Positions 1-8,734 of a DNA stretch of 64,000 bases are shown piece by piece; the first letter of the stretch is position 1, and every line of letters begins with the position of its first letter. The DNA is from Paucidesulfovibrio longus DSM 6739 (GTDB taxonomy: Bacteria > Desulfobacterota > Desulfovibrionia > Desulfovibrionales > Desulfovibrionaceae). The notes under the pieces are model-generated. The model was not told where the DNA came from and searched no databases. It saw only the letters and a program-made list of their open reading frames with translations. Where the stretch lies: positions 62,001 through 126,000 of the forward strand of contig NZ_ATVA01000013.1 in assembly GCF_000420485.1 (NCBI RefSeq). Direction: 5' to 3'. The position numbers and the translations under genes are program-made.

Positions 1-1521
1 GCCCGGACGAAAAACGCGGTCCTCCAATTCCCCAGCCCTGCGCGACGGCCCCTTGGCAATGGAAGCCAGCGCCGGCTTGGGCTCGTCCGAATCGTTCGGC
101 CAATGCTCGTTCAGCGCCCTTTCCACCGCTGCCAACTGCCCTTTGCCTCCATCGAGCAAGATCAAATCGGGCCAGGGTGCCCCGGCGTCGATGCGCCGTT
201 TCATCCATGCGGCCAACGCCGCATAATCGTCCCCCGCCCCTTCCAATTCCGGAAACGCATACAGGCGATATTCCTCCTTGGCCGGGTGTCCCTGAACAAA
301 ACAGACCTGCCCCACGCGGAGGCCTTCACCGCCGAGATGGGAGGCGTCCACACCTTCGATGCGCTCCACGCGAGCGTCAAGCCGCAGCCTGCCTGAAAGC
401 AGCTCCGCGATATCCGTGTCCGTGCTGCGGGGATCATCCCGGGCGGCCACGCTGCGGGCAAGATCCACCAGACCGCGTTCCTCAACGCTGTTCGCGGTGA
501 CGATTCGAACCGCGCCCTCGCGGCGTTCCGCAAGCACTTCCGAAAGCGTCCCGACATCGGCGTCGTACGGCAAGATGATCCGTCCGGGGATGAGCCGTCC
601 CCCATCATAATATTGATTCAAAAAACTCTGCAGGGCTTCCGGACCTTCTTCCAGGGTCAATCCGGGCCAGAAGAAGCGCTTTTCGTCCAGCAGACGGCCC
701 TGGCGTACGACGACCTGTCCCAAGCCCAGCCCAGTGGCGGTTTCCGCCAGGGCGAGCGCGTCCAGATCCGCCTCCCGTTGCAGCACGACCGCCTGGCGTT
801 CCACTGTGCGGCGAACATCCCGGATTCGGTCGCGCAGGATGGCAGCTTTTTCAAACTCCAGGGATTCAGCCAGTTCGCTCATCTCCCGTTCCAACACGTC
901 GAGAAGCTCTCCGGATCTGCCGCGCAGGAACATTTCCACCCGCCGGACCAAATCAAGATATTCATTGCGGTCCACGTCTCTGACGCAAGGCGCAAGGCAT
1001 TGGCCGATGTCATGGTAAAGGCAGGGCCGAACACGGTTCCTGAAGACGCTGTCCGCGCACTTGCGGAGCGGAAAGGCCCGCCCCAGCAGTTTCCAGGTTT
1101 GCCTCGCCGCGGCAGCCGAAGTGAAAGGACCGAAATACACCGACCCATCGCGCACGGCCTTTCGCGTGATCAGCAGCCTTGGGTATTCGCTGCGCTTTTC
1201 CAGTTTGAAGAGGACGTACTGCTTGTCGTCGCGAAGAACGATATTATAGCGGGGCCGGTGTTTCTTGATCAGGCTGGCCTCCAGCAGGAGCGCCTCCTTC
1301 TCGGTTCCCGCCAGCAAAGTATCCACACGCCTCACGCGGCGGACAAGCGACTCGTTTTTGGGAGTCAGCTTGGCCCCCGGCCTGAAGTAGGACGATAGCC
1401 TCTTCCGCAGGCTGATGGCCTTGCCTACGTAAAGGATCTTTCCCGCCGAGTCCTTCATCAAATAGACTCCGGGAGTGTCCGGGTATTCCGATGGGACAAA
1501 TTGGAAGTCGTTCGTCGTCAT
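1..1521 (-). CDS. uvrC: Excinuclease ABC subunit C (partial, 3' end off window)
   Basis: UvrC is the dual-incision nuclease of nucleotide excision repair; it acts in the cytoplasm with UvrA and UvrB. Reading minus from ATG at 1521, the frame stays open to base 1, giving 507 residues, so roughly the last 100 of a typical 600-residue UvrC lie outside. The N-terminus has the GIY-YIG nuclease signature (PGVYLMKD about residues 13-20, then YVGKA). The C-terminal RNase-H-like nuclease is visible as VDASHLGG (about 389) and LLDGGKGQ (about 455), which carry its catalytic aspartates. Other-frame ORFs here are shadows. The 261-bp gap upstream is shared with the divergent porin. Confidence 0.95.
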   Translation of the reverse strand, partial: MTTNDFQFVPSEYPDTPGVYLMKDSAGKILYVGKAISLRKRLSSYFRPGAKLTPKNESLVRRVRRVDTLLAGTEKEALLLEASLIKKHRPRYNIVLRDDKQYVLFKLEKRSEYPRLLITRKAVRDGSVYFGPFTSAAAARQTWKLLGRAFPLRKCADSVFRNRVRPCLYHDIGQCLAPCVRDVDRNEYLDLVRRVEMFLRGRSGELLDVLEREMSELAESLEFEKAAILRDRIRDVRRTVERQAVVLQREADLDALALAETATGLGLGQVVVRQGRLLDEKRFFWPGLTLEEGPEALQSFLNQYYDGGRLIPGRIILPYDADVGTLSEVLAERREGAVRIVTANSVEERGLVDLARSVAARDDPRSTDTDIAELLSGRLRLDARVERIEGVDASHLGGEGLRVGQVCFVQGHPAKEEYRLYAFPELEGAGDDYAALAAWMKRRIDAGAPWPDLILLDGGKGQLAAVERALNEHWPNDSDEPKPALASIAKGPSRRAGELEDRVFRPG

Positions 1522-1691
1522 TTTTCGAGTCTGATTGTTTTTACCCTGGATGGCAATTCCCCGACGCAATTCTGCAACATTCACACAACTCGTTCTCAAT
1601 CAAGGTGTTATCGAATCCAATGCAGACATCGGTCAAATAATTTGTACGGTATAATTTTTTAAATTTTCGTCAAAAAAATGAATGATAACCC

Positions 1692-1720
1692 TTGCATCCC
1701 GATCTTCCGGCAGCGTAAAT
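1692..1720 (+). promoter_or_regulatory. Possible sigma-70 promoter of first porin
   Basis: TTGCAT at 1692-1697 and GTAAAT at 1715-1720 are 17 bp apart. The -10 is weak. The case rests mainly on alignment with the better promoter before the second porin: both are followed by the same leader segment (GCGCTGAAGGAT, then GGATCGTTTCGG). Confidence 0.4.
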
Positions 1721-1782
1721 TGCGCGCTGAAGGATTTGGATCGTTTCGGAAACCAACTTCTGCCAAATAAGGAAGGAATAGA

Positions 1783-3165
1783 ATGAAACGCATGATCATG
1801 ATGGCGACCTTGCTCGCCATGCTTGTCGGCACCGCCTCCGTGGCCGTTGCCGCCGAGTTGACCGCTACCGGTTCCTGGTACATCGCCGGCATCTGGAGCG
1901 ATGGCGAGTCTTTCAACGACAGAACCGCTGAAAGCGATTTCGACGTCTTTCAGCGCCTGCGCACTTCGTTCGACTTCACCGCGAACGAAAACCTGAAGGG
2001 CGTCCTGCAGATCGAAATCGGCACCAGCCAGTGGGGCTCCGGCTTCGCCGCCCTGGGCGCCGACCAGAGAAACATCGAGATCAAGTCCGCCTACATCAAC
2101 TGGGTGTGGCCCAATACCGATGTCTCCATCACCGCCGGCGTCCTGCCCCTGGCCCTGCCGAAGGGCAAGGCCGGCAACGCCGTCCTGGACGCCGACGTGG
2201 CCGCGCTTGTCGTTTCCGCCCCGCTGACCGACAACGTCAGCCTGCTCGCGGGCTGGGCTCGTCCGTACAGCCACCTGAACGACAGCGACGACTACAACAC
2301 CTCCCTGGACATCCTGTTCGGCGCTGTTCCGCTGTCCTTTGACGGCGTCTCCGCCACTCCGTACTTCGCGTACATGTATTCCGGCGACAAGACCGGCAAA
2401 TCCGCCGGCGCCGCCGCTTTCAACAACATGATGATCACCAACTCCACCAAGTTCGACGTGAGCGGGCAGAACGACGTCACGGCCTGGTGGGGCGGTCTGA
2501 CGTTCAGCATGACCATGTTCGACCCGATCACCGTGGATGCCAGCTTCGTTTACGGCTCCGCTGATCCTTCCGTTTCCGAAGGCACCCGCTCCGGCTGGCT
2601 GGCCGACCTGGCCGTCGCCTACACCGGGCTGGACTACGTGACTCCGGAACTGTTCTTCACCTATTCCACCGGCGAAGACGGCAACGCTTCCAAGGATGCC
2701 GACTCCGAACGTCTGCCCACGATCTCCGGCGACTACGCATTCGGCACCACCTTCTTCAGCTCCAAGGGCATGACCTCCGACAACGGCCTCCAGAACGACG
2801 CCGCCAACATGGGCTACTGGGCTCTCGGCCTGAACCTGAAGGACATCTCCTTCCTCGAAGGACTGAAGCACACCATAACCGTCATGTATGCCCAGGGCAC
2901 CAACGACAAGGACTTCGCCTCGGACGCCCAGGGCTACACCACCAACGCCCTTTGCGTGTACGGCCGCACCCTGACCGAGGAAGACTCCCTGTGGGAACTC
3001 TCCCTGGTCAACACCTACAAGATCTACCCCGAACTGACCGCGACCCTCGGCCTGGGCTACATCGCGGCCAACTTCGACGAAGACGTGTGGGAGAAGGACG
3101 GCCTGAACAACTACGAGCCCGAAGACTCCGCTCGTCTGGTTCTCGGCATCGAGTACAAGTTCTAA
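1783..3165 (+). CDS. Outer membrane homotrimeric porin (copy 1)
   Basis: A 460-residue beta-barrel porin that should let small solutes across the outer membrane. Residues 1-23 are a signal peptide ending in VAVAA, followed by ELTATGSWYIAGIW, the typical N-terminus of the Desulfovibrio homotrimeric porin family. The protein ends in EYKF, a terminal aromatic residue as needed for barrel assembly. The sequence is rich in alternating aromatic strands (for example SAYINWVW, TPYFAYMYS). GGAAGG lies just before the ATG. It is a close paralogue of the gene at 3547; the two differ mostly in loops. Family assignment is by recognition of sequence style. Confidence 0.9.
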   Translation: MKRMIMMATLLAMLVGTASVAVAAELTATGSWYIAGIWSDGESFNDRTAESDFDVFQRLRTSFDFTANENLKGVLQIEIGTSQWGSGFAALGADQRNIEIKSAYINWVWPNTDVSITAGVLPLALPKGKAGNAVLDADVAALVVSAPLTDNVSLLAGWARPYSHLNDSDDYNTSLDILFGAVPLSFDGVSATPYFAYMYSGDKTGKSAGAAAFNNMMITNSTKFDVSGQNDVTAWWGGLTFSMTMFDPITVDASFVYGSADPSVSEGTRSGWLADLAVAYTGLDYVTPELFFTYSTGEDGNASKDADSERLPTISGDYAFGTTFFSSKGMTSDNGLQNDAANMGYWALGLNLKDISFLEGLKHTITVMYAQGTNDKDFASDAQGYTTNALCVYGRTLTEEDSLWELSLVNTYKIYPELTATLGLGYIAANFDEDVWEKDGLNNYEPEDSARLVLGIEYKF

Positions 3166-3201
3166 TCGAGATTCCGCGTTCGACTCCGAAACGATCCGCT
3201 T

Positions 3202-3233
3202 GGGCTGGAACCGAAAGGTTCCGGCCCTTTTTT
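3202..3233 (+). terminator. Rho-independent terminator of porin 1
   Basis: An 11-bp stem, 3202-3212 with 3217-3227, closes a GAAA tetraloop and is followed by six T. One G-T type mismatch pair (GGGCT/GGCCC) is present. The preceding bases GAAACGATCCGCTTGGGC are repeated before the second porin's terminator. Confidence 0.93.
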
Positions 3234-3454
3234 CGGTGTCATCCGAAACGCCAAACCACATGCCTGGAGATGGATTGCCCTGACTTCGCAACGATCAAAA
3301 AACCGGCACTCCGCGCTGAGCTTCTCGCCGAAAAAGTTGATTCCCACTCCAATATATTGAAATAAAATATTTTTTATCCGCAAGGAGACAAGAGTATAAA
3401 AAATTCGACGGTAAAAAAAATTTTACCTTAGTCAAAAAAATGGTCGAAAACCCC

Positions 3455-3483
3455 TTGCCAATGGAAAATCACATCTGTATAAG
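3455..3483 (+). promoter_or_regulatory. Sigma-70 promoter of second porin
   Basis: TTGCCA at 3455-3460 and TATAAG at 3478-3483 have an exact 17-bp spacer, about 65 bp before the start codon. The rest of the 3234-3546 gap holds no gene that I can support; it is AT-rich and its last 120 bp parallel the leader of porin 1, including GTCAAAAAAATG upstream of the -35. Confidence 0.65.
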
Positions 3484-3546
3484 GGCGCTGAAGGATAGGA
3501 TCGTTTCGGTAGAACTTGCACAACTGCAAAAGAAGGAAGGAAAATT

Positions 3547-4923
3547 ATGAAACGCATTGTGGTCCTGGCGGCTCTGCTCGCCATGGTCATCGGCACCGCC
3601 TCCATGGCTTCCGCTGCCGACCTGACCGCCACCGGTTCCTGGTACATCGCCGGCATCTGGCACGACGGCGAGTCCTACAACGACAGAACCTCCGAGAGCG
3701 ACTTCGACGTCTACCAGCGTCTGCGCACCTCGTTCAACTTCACCGCCAATGAGAACCTGAAGGGCGTCCTGCAGCTCGAGATCGGCACCAGCCAGTGGGG
3801 CTCCGGCTTCGCCGCCCTGGGCGCTGACCAGCGTAACATCGAGATCAAGTCCGCCTACATCAACTGGGTGTGGCCCAACACCGATGTTTCCATCACCGCC
3901 GGTGTCCTGCCCCTGGCTCTGCCTTCCGGCGCCGCCGGTAGCGCCGTGCTGGACGACGACGTTGCTGCCCTGGTCGTCTCCACCCCGATCACCGAAAACA
4001 TCGGCCTGCTGGCTGGTTGGGCTCGCCCCTACAGCCACCTGAACGACGCCAACGACTACGACACCGCCCTGGATGTCGTCTTCGCCGCCGTTCCCCTGAC
4101 CTTTGACGGCATCTCCGCCACCCCGTACTTCGCGTACCTGTACTCCGGCGACAAGACCGCCGAAGCTGCTGGCGCTGCCGCTCTGGACAACCTGATGATC
4201 GCCAACTCCACCCAGCTCGCCACCAACGGCGAGAACACCACCGCGTGGTGGGGCGGCCTGGCTTTCAACATGACCATGTTCGATCCGATCACCCTGAACG
4301 CCAGCTTCGTGTACGGCTCCGCTGATCCCTCCGTCTCCGACGGCACCCGCTCCGGCTGGTTGGCCGACCTGGCTGTCGCCTACACCGGTCTGGACTACGT
4401 GACCCCGGAACTGTTCTTCACCTACTCCACCGGTGAAGACGGCAACGCCTCCAAGGATGCCGATTCCGAGCGTCTGCCCACGATCTCCGGCGACTACGCC
4501 TTCGGCACCACCTTCTTCAGCTCCGGCGGCATGGTTGCCGACCAGGGCCTGCAGAACATGACCGCTCAGCTCGGTTACTGGGCCCTCGGCCTGAACCTGA
4601 AGGACATCTCCTTCCTGGAAGGTCTGACCCACTCCTTCACGATCATGTACGCCCAGGGCACCAACGACAAGGACTTCGCGAAGAACTTCAATGACACTCG
4701 CGCCACCCTTGCCGTGTACGGCCGTACCCTGACCGAAGAAGACTCCCTGTGGGAGCTTTCCATGGTCAACAAGTACAAGATCTACGACGAGCTGACCGCC
4801 ACCCTGGGCCTGTCCTACGTGGCTGCTGACTTCGACGAAGAGACTTGGGAAGCCACCGGCGTCAACAACATCGACGCCACCGACTCCGCTCGTATGGTCA
4901 TCGGCATCGAGTACAAGTTCTAA
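3547..4923 (+). CDS. Outer membrane homotrimeric porin (copy 2)
   Basis: A 458-residue porin, near-identical in plan to copy 1. It has a signal peptide of about 23 residues ending in SMASAA, the same DLTATGSWYIAGIW start and the same EYKF end. Long blocks are identical between the copies (for example the DADSERLPTISGDYAFG region), while stretches such as residues 205-225 and 360-375 differ. Codon choice is strongly biased to C/G-ending codons, as in highly expressed genes. The start is supported by AGGAAGG. It has its own promoter and terminator, so the copies can be expressed independently. Confidence 0.9.
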   Translation: MKRIVVLAALLAMVIGTASMASAADLTATGSWYIAGIWHDGESYNDRTSESDFDVYQRLRTSFNFTANENLKGVLQLEIGTSQWGSGFAALGADQRNIEIKSAYINWVWPNTDVSITAGVLPLALPSGAAGSAVLDDDVAALVVSTPITENIGLLAGWARPYSHLNDANDYDTALDVVFAAVPLTFDGISATPYFAYLYSGDKTAEAAGAAALDNLMIANSTQLATNGENTTAWWGGLAFNMTMFDPITLNASFVYGSADPSVSDGTRSGWLADLAVAYTGLDYVTPELFFTYSTGEDGNASKDADSERLPTISGDYAFGTTFFSSGGMVADQGLQNMTAQLGYWALGLNLKDISFLEGLTHSFTIMYAQGTNDKDFAKNFNDTRATLAVYGRTLTEEDSLWELSMVNKYKIYDELTATLGLSYVAADFDEETWEATGVNNIDATDSARMVIGIEYKF

Positions 4924-4960
4924 GCAAGGCCTCACGGCCTGACACTGAAACGATCCGCTT

Positions 4961-4992
4961 GGGCCGGAACCGAAAGGTTCCGGCCCTTCTCA
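4961..4992 (+). terminator. Rho-independent terminator of porin 2
   Basis: Perfect 11-bp stem (4961-4971 with 4976-4986) around a GAAA loop, followed by a T-rich tail (TTCTCATTTT). It is almost the same sequence as the porin 1 terminator. Confidence 0.9.
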
Positions 4993-5116
4993 TTTTCAGC
5001 CCCCCCACTGGCAGGAACACGGACTCGACTTTTGACACGCTGTTGGCTACAATAATCAGCTTGAACAGGGCAGGCCAGCTCCTGTCCCCCTGTCCTCCCT
5101 ACAGCAAGGAAAACAC

Positions 5117-6424
5117 ATGCCCTGCAAGACCATCCGCTACAGCAACGAAAGCGACTGGTCCCCATTGCGGGATCAGCTTGCCGCGCGGAAAAACCCCGAT
5201 TCCAAAGTGGAATCCCGCGTTCGAGAAATTCTGGAACGAGTGCATGCCGAAGGGGATTCGGCCCTTGTCGATTACACCCGCCTCTTCGATTGCCCGGATT
5301 TTTCGCCCGACATGCTGCGCGTCCCGGATTCGCAACTCGAAACGGCCCTGCGGGAAGTCCCCAAGACCGATCTTGAGATCCTGGAACAAGCCATTCACAA
5401 CGTCCGCGCATTTCATGAGCGGCAGCGCGAGAATTCCTGGTGGACCACGGCTCCGGACGGAACGCTGCTCGGCCAGATGGTTTCCCCGGTCGACCGCGTG
5501 GGACTGTACGTTCCCGGCGGACAAGGGGGATCCACCCCGCTGATCTCCAGCATCATCATGAATGCGGTGCCCGCGCTGGTCGCCGGAGTCGAACAGGTCA
5601 TCATGGTTTCACCGCCCCGCAAGGACGGCACCCTGAACCCCTACCTGCTCGCCACCGCCGCGCTCCTCGGCATCAAGGACGTCTTCGCGGTGGGCAGCGC
5701 CTGGGCCATCGGCGCTCTCGCCTACGGAACAGCGTCCATTCCCGCTTGCGACGTCATCGCCGGTCCGGGCAACATCTACGTGGCCACAGCCAAAGCCCTG
5801 CTCGTGGGGCAGGTCGGCATCGACATGATCGCCGGTCCCAGCGAGATCGCCATTGTTGCGGACGAGTCTGCCGATCCTGCATGGCTCGCGGCGGACATGC
5901 TCTCCCAGGCGGAGCACGATCCCCTTGCCGCCGCCCTGCTCGTGACCACTTCGGAGGCTCTCGCCCAAAAGGTCGCGAAGGAACTCAAGGCGCAGACCGC
6001 TGCTTTGCCCCGCGGAGAAATCGCGGCCAAATCCCTCTCGGATTGGGGCTCGCTTGTCCTCACTCCCGACCTGAACACGGCCGTGGAGCTGGTCAACCGC
6101 ATCGCGCCGGAACACCTTGAGCTCTGCGTGGCCGAGCCCTGGCCCCTGCTCGGAAAAATCCGCCATGCGGGCGCCATCTTCATGGGCCATCACTGCCCCG
6201 AACCGGTGGGTGATTATTTCGCCGGGCCGAACCACGTCCTGCCGACCCTGGGCACGGCGCGGTTCTCCTCGGCCCTGTCCGTACAGGCTTTTTGCAAGAA
6301 AACCAGTGTCATCGCCGCGTCGCCCGCCTATGTTCGCGACCACGGCGGCAAAATCGCACGCCTTGCGCGGCTGGAAGGGCTCGAAGCCCACGCCCGCTCG
6401 GTGGAAATCCGTTTCAAGGATTAA
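5117..6424 (+). CDS. hisD: Histidinol dehydrogenase
   Basis: Catalyses the last two oxidation steps of histidine synthesis, L-histidinol to L-histidine, using two NAD and a zinc ion. The length of 435 residues is normal for the family. Visible signatures are GPGNIYVATAKALL (about 215), AGPSEIAIVAD (about 238), the zinc-region SQAEHDPLA (about 260) and GPNHVLPT (about 372). AAGGAAAAC precedes the ATG. The gene stands apart from other his genes and is followed 9 bp later by purC, so the two are probably cotranscribed. Confidence 0.95.
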   Translation: MPCKTIRYSNESDWSPLRDQLAARKNPDSKVESRVREILERVHAEGDSALVDYTRLFDCPDFSPDMLRVPDSQLETALREVPKTDLEILEQAIHNVRAFHERQRENSWWTTAPDGTLLGQMVSPVDRVGLYVPGGQGGSTPLISSIIMNAVPALVAGVEQVIMVSPPRKDGTLNPYLLATAALLGIKDVFAVGSAWAIGALAYGTASIPACDVIAGPGNIYVATAKALLVGQVGIDMIAGPSEIAIVADESADPAWLAADMLSQAEHDPLAAALLVTTSEALAQKVAKELKAQTAALPRGEIAAKSLSDWGSLVLTPDLNTAVELVNRIAPEHLELCVAEPWPLLGKIRHAGAIFMGHHCPEPVGDYFAGPNHVLPTLGTARFSSALSVQAFCKKTSVIAASPAYVRDHGGKIARLARLEGLEAHARSVEIRFKD

Positions 6425-6433
6425 GAGGTAGAC

Positions 6434-7327
6434 ATGAAGCCCGTTATTCAGACCGACATCAAGGAATACCCTCTGGCCTCTCGCGGAAAAGTCCGCGATA
6501 TTTATGAAATCTCGCCGGATTCTCTGCTGATCGTAACCACGGACCGCATTTCGGCCTTCGATGTGATCATGCCGGATCCGATTCCTCTCAAGGGAAGAAT
6601 CCTCAACCAGATCACCCTGTTCTGGATGGATAAGTTCAAGGATCTGATTCCGAATCACATTCTCGCCTCCGACGTGGCGGACTACCCCGCGCCGCTCCAG
6701 CCCTATGCGGCCGAGCTTGAGGGACGCAGCGTGCTGGTCCGGAAAGCCAAGCCCCTGCCCATCGAGTGCATCGTGCGCGGCTTCATCACCGGCTCCGGCT
6801 GGAAGGACTACCTAGCCACGGGCAAAGTCAGCGGCCATACCCTGCCCGCCGGACTCAAGGAATCCGACATGCTCGCCGAGCCGCTTTTCACGCCGTCCAC
6901 CAAGGCGGAGCTTGGAGAGCATGACGAGAACATCACCGTGGACAAGGCCAAGGACATGCTCGGCAGCGAACTCATGGCCAAGGTCCAGAGCGTCAGTCTG
7001 GAAATCTACAGCCGCGCCAGGGATTATGCCCGCGAACGCGGCATCATCATCGCGGACACCAAGTTCGAGTTCGGCCTGACGGACAGCGGACTCCTGCTCA
7101 TCGATGAAGTGCTGACTCCGGACTCTTCCCGCTTCTGGCCCATGGACGGCTACGAGCCGGGTCATGGACAGCCCAGTTTCGACAAGCAGTTCCTGCGCGA
7201 CTGGCTCACGGAAATCGGCTTCAACAAGCAGCCGCCTGCTCCGCGCATTCCGGAAGACATCGCAAGCCGGACGCAGGAAAAATACCTGGAAGCCTTCGAA
7301 CGCCTCACCGGCTCGAAGCTGGGGTAA
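6434..7327 (+). CDS. purC: SAICAR synthase
   Basis: Phosphoribosylaminoimidazole-succinocarboxamide synthase joins CAIR and aspartate with ATP in purine synthesis. It is 297 residues, matching the longer (yeast ADE1-like) form rather than the short 240-residue one. Visible motifs are RGKVRDIYE near the N-terminus, [10 protein letters not shown], the substrate-site [11 protein letters not shown] (about 115) and DTKFEFGL (about 210). AGAGGT precedes the ATG. The stop codon is 3 bp before the start of the small gene at 7331, consistent with translational coupling. Confidence 0.96.
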   Translation: MKPVIQTDIKEYPLASRGKVRDIYEISPDSLLIVTTDRISAFDVIMPDPIPLKGRILNQITLFWMDKFKDLIPNHILASDVADYPAPLQPYAAELEGRSVLVRKAKPLPIECIVRGFITGSGWKDYLATGKVSGHTLPAGLKESDMLAEPLFTPSTKAELGEHDENITVDKAKDMLGSELMAKVQSVSLEIYSRARDYARERGIIIADTKFEFGLTDSGLLLIDEVLTPDSSRFWPMDGYEPGHGQPSFDKQFLRDWLTEIGFNKQPPAPRIPEDIASRTQEKYLEAFERLTGSKLG

Positions 7328-7330
7328 CGT

Positions 7331-7522
7331 ATGAAGGATTTTTTGATTTTAGTGGGCGTATTCGCCGGAGTCATCCTGCTGAACCGCTTCATCTTACCGA
7401 AGCTCGGAGTACCGACCTGAGCCTCCCCTGCGAGTTGCGGCTGGAAGCCGCCTCAAAAATGCGAAAAGGACGAGGACAAGGATGCGCCGGACGACCCGGA
7501 AAGGCCGTTCGACAAGGCTTGA
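7331..7522 (+). CDS. Candidate small membrane selenoprotein (in-frame TGA, Sec30)
   Basis: ATG at 7331 follows GGGG and starts 3 bp after purC. It opens MKDFLILVGVFAGVILLNRF, a single membrane segment, then ILPKLGVPT. At 7418-7420 a TGA interrupts the frame, but the same frame continues for 33 codons (ASPASCGW, then a Lys/Asp-rich tail with a second Cys) to TGA at 7520. Total is 63 residues if codon 30 is selenocysteine. The tail has mostly G/C third bases and a plausible hydrophilic cytoplasmic or periplasmic composition. A hairpin with bacterial-SECIS spacing lies just after the TGA. The alternative is a 29-residue micropeptide that ends at 7420. Function is unknown; Sec plus nearby Cys would suggest redox or metal-thiolate chemistry. 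Confidence 0.6.
7432..7454 (+). promoter_or_regulatory. Candidate bacterial SECIS hairpin
   Basis: GAG(7432-7434) pairs with CTC(7452-7454), and GCGGC(7437-7441) pairs with GCCGC(7447-7451). A TT bulge sits on the 5' side and the apical loop is TGGAA. The loop begins 22 nt after the TGA and has G at its second position. These values fit the published bSECIS consensus (short loop, G among the first two loop bases, loop about 16-37 nt after UGA) as I recall it. Confidence 0.55.
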
Positions 7523-7547
7523 CACCTGGATATGAAGAGTCTATAGC
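7519..7547 (+). promoter_or_regulatory. Sigma-70 promoter of rpsF operon
   Basis: Consensus TTGACA (7519-7524), 17-bp spacer, TATAGC (7542-7547), about 60 bp before rpsF. The -35 overlaps the terminal TGA of the upstream small gene. Confidence 0.75.
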
Positions 7548-7606
7548 TCCCGTTCTGCCTTGTTCTTCCCCGTTGGGAAGGACCAATGACCGTAAGGAGG
7601 ACTGAA

Positions 7607-7915
7607 ATGCAGAACTACGAAACCTTGTTGCTGCTCTCCCCGGAACTCGAGGAAGAGCGCCGCAACGAGATCTTCGCCACTTTCACCGAGACCCTGGAAA
7701 GCGGCGAAGGAAAGATCGTCGAGATGGACGAGTGGGGCATGCGCACCCTGGCCTATCCCGTCAAGAAACAGACCCGCGGTTTTTACATGCGGATGGTCTA
7801 CGAAGCTCCGGGCGCCCTGGTGACCGAGCTGGAACGCAAGATCCGCATCTCTGACGGCATCTTCAAGTTCATTACCGTCAAACTGGACAACCAGGCCGCG
7901 AGCCAGGAGGGATAG
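7607..7915 (+). CDS. rpsF: Small ribosomal subunit protein bS6
   Basis: A 102-residue S6 protein that binds 16S rRNA with S18 in the 30S platform. It begins [14 protein letters not shown] and contains the family segment [18 protein letters not shown]. An ATG 21 bp upstream (7586) is in frame, but TAAGGAGG sits directly before 7607, so that start is chosen. It is the first gene of the usual rpsF-rpsR-rplI-dnaB order, 1 bp before rpsR. Confidence 0.96.
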   Translation: MQNYETLLLLSPELEEERRNEIFATFTETLESGEGKIVEMDEWGMRTLAYPVKKQTRGFYMRMVYEAPGALVTELERKIRISDGIFKFITVKLDNQAASQEG

Positions 7916-7916
7916 C

Positions 7917-8177
7917 ATGGCCTTCAGGAAGAGATTCACCCCCCGGAAGAAGTTCTGCCGCTTCTGCGCAGACAAAAACCTTCCCCTGGACTACAAGCGG
8001 ACCGATATCCTCCGGGATTTCATCACTGATCGTGGCAAGATCATTCCCCGCCGCATCACCGGCACCTGCGCGAAGCACCAGCGCAGCCTGACCACGGAAA
8101 TCAAACGCGCTCGCCAGATGGCGTTGCTGTTCTACACCACCGTACACAGCACCGATGTCAAGAAAAAGAGCGTCTAG
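7917..8177 (+). CDS. rpsR: Small ribosomal subunit protein bS18
   Basis: An 86-residue S18. FCRFC (about 13-17), then [18 protein letters not shown] and TGTCAKHQR, is the standard family signature; the cysteines occur in zinc-type S18 proteins. It partners S6 from the preceding gene. AGGAGGGA is immediately upstream within the end of rpsF. Confidence 0.97.
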   Translation: MAFRKRFTPRKKFCRFCADKNLPLDYKRTDILRDFITDRGKIIPRRITGTCAKHQRSLTTEIKRARQMALLFYTTVHSTDVKKKSV

Positions 8178-8191
8178 AGGAGAGGCCGACA

Positions 8192-8734
8192 ATGAAACTC
8201 ATTCTTCGTGCCGACGTCGAAAACCTCGGACGTCTTGGTGACATCGTCAATGTGAAGCCCGGTTTCGGCCGGAACTACCTCCTCCCCCAGGGACTGGCCA
8301 TGCCCGTCTCCGAGGGCAACCTCAAGCAGTTCGAGCTGGAGCTGCGCAAGCTCAAGGCTCAGGCCGACAGCCTGCGCTCCGCTGCGGAAGTCGTGGCCGA
8401 GAAGATGGCCGCCGCTCCCATCGAGATCCGCGTCCGCGTCGGTGAAGGCGAGAAGCTTTACGGCTCCGTCACCGCCGCCATGATCGCCGACGCCGTGGTC
8501 GCCCAGGGCATCGATGTCGACAAACGCAAGATCCTGCTTGACGATCCCATCCGCTCCCTGGGAGAATACGAGATCGAAGTCAAGCTGCACCCCGAAGTGC
8601 GCGGCGTGCTCAAGGTTTCCGTCATGCGTCATGGTTCCGCCGTGGACGGCGAGTCCGAGAAAACCGAGAGCGTGAAGCCTGACGTTGAGGAGAGCAATGC
8701 CGGAACGGTCGAGCCTGTCGAAGACGAGGCCTAG
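8192..8734 (+). CDS. rplI: Large ribosomal subunit protein bL9
   Basis: A 180-residue L9 that binds 23S rRNA. The N-terminal domain carries the signature VNVKPGFGRNYLLPQGLA. A long connecting helix and a C-terminal domain follow. The last 25-30 residues form an acidic extension (ESEKTESVKPDVEES, ending VEDEA) beyond the usual 150-residue length. Start supported by GGAGAGG. The 3' end overlaps dnaB by 38 bp in another frame, so the extension and dnaB's first codons share DNA. Confidence 0.96.
   Translation: MKLILRADVENLGRLGDIVNVKPGFGRNYLLPQGLAMPVSEGNLKQFELELRKLKAQADSLRSAAEVVAEKMAAAPIEIRVRVGEGEKLYGSVTAAMIADAVVAQGIDVDKRKILLDDPIRSLGEYEIEVKLHPEVRGVLKVSVMRHGSAVDGESEKTESVKPDVEESNAGTVEPVEDEA

Noticed and set aside
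1633-4935. Long minus-strand frames (552 and 488 codons) opposite the two porins
   Set aside because: They are the mirror of strongly biased porin codons; the translations are Gly/Val-rich and low in complexity, have no ribosome sites and match no family, whereas the plus strand gives complete porins.
7418-7420. Reading the TGA simply as the end of a 29-residue micropeptide
   Set aside because: Not excluded, but the coding-like continuation in the same frame and the hairpin at the right distance make read-through as selenocysteine the better hypothesis.
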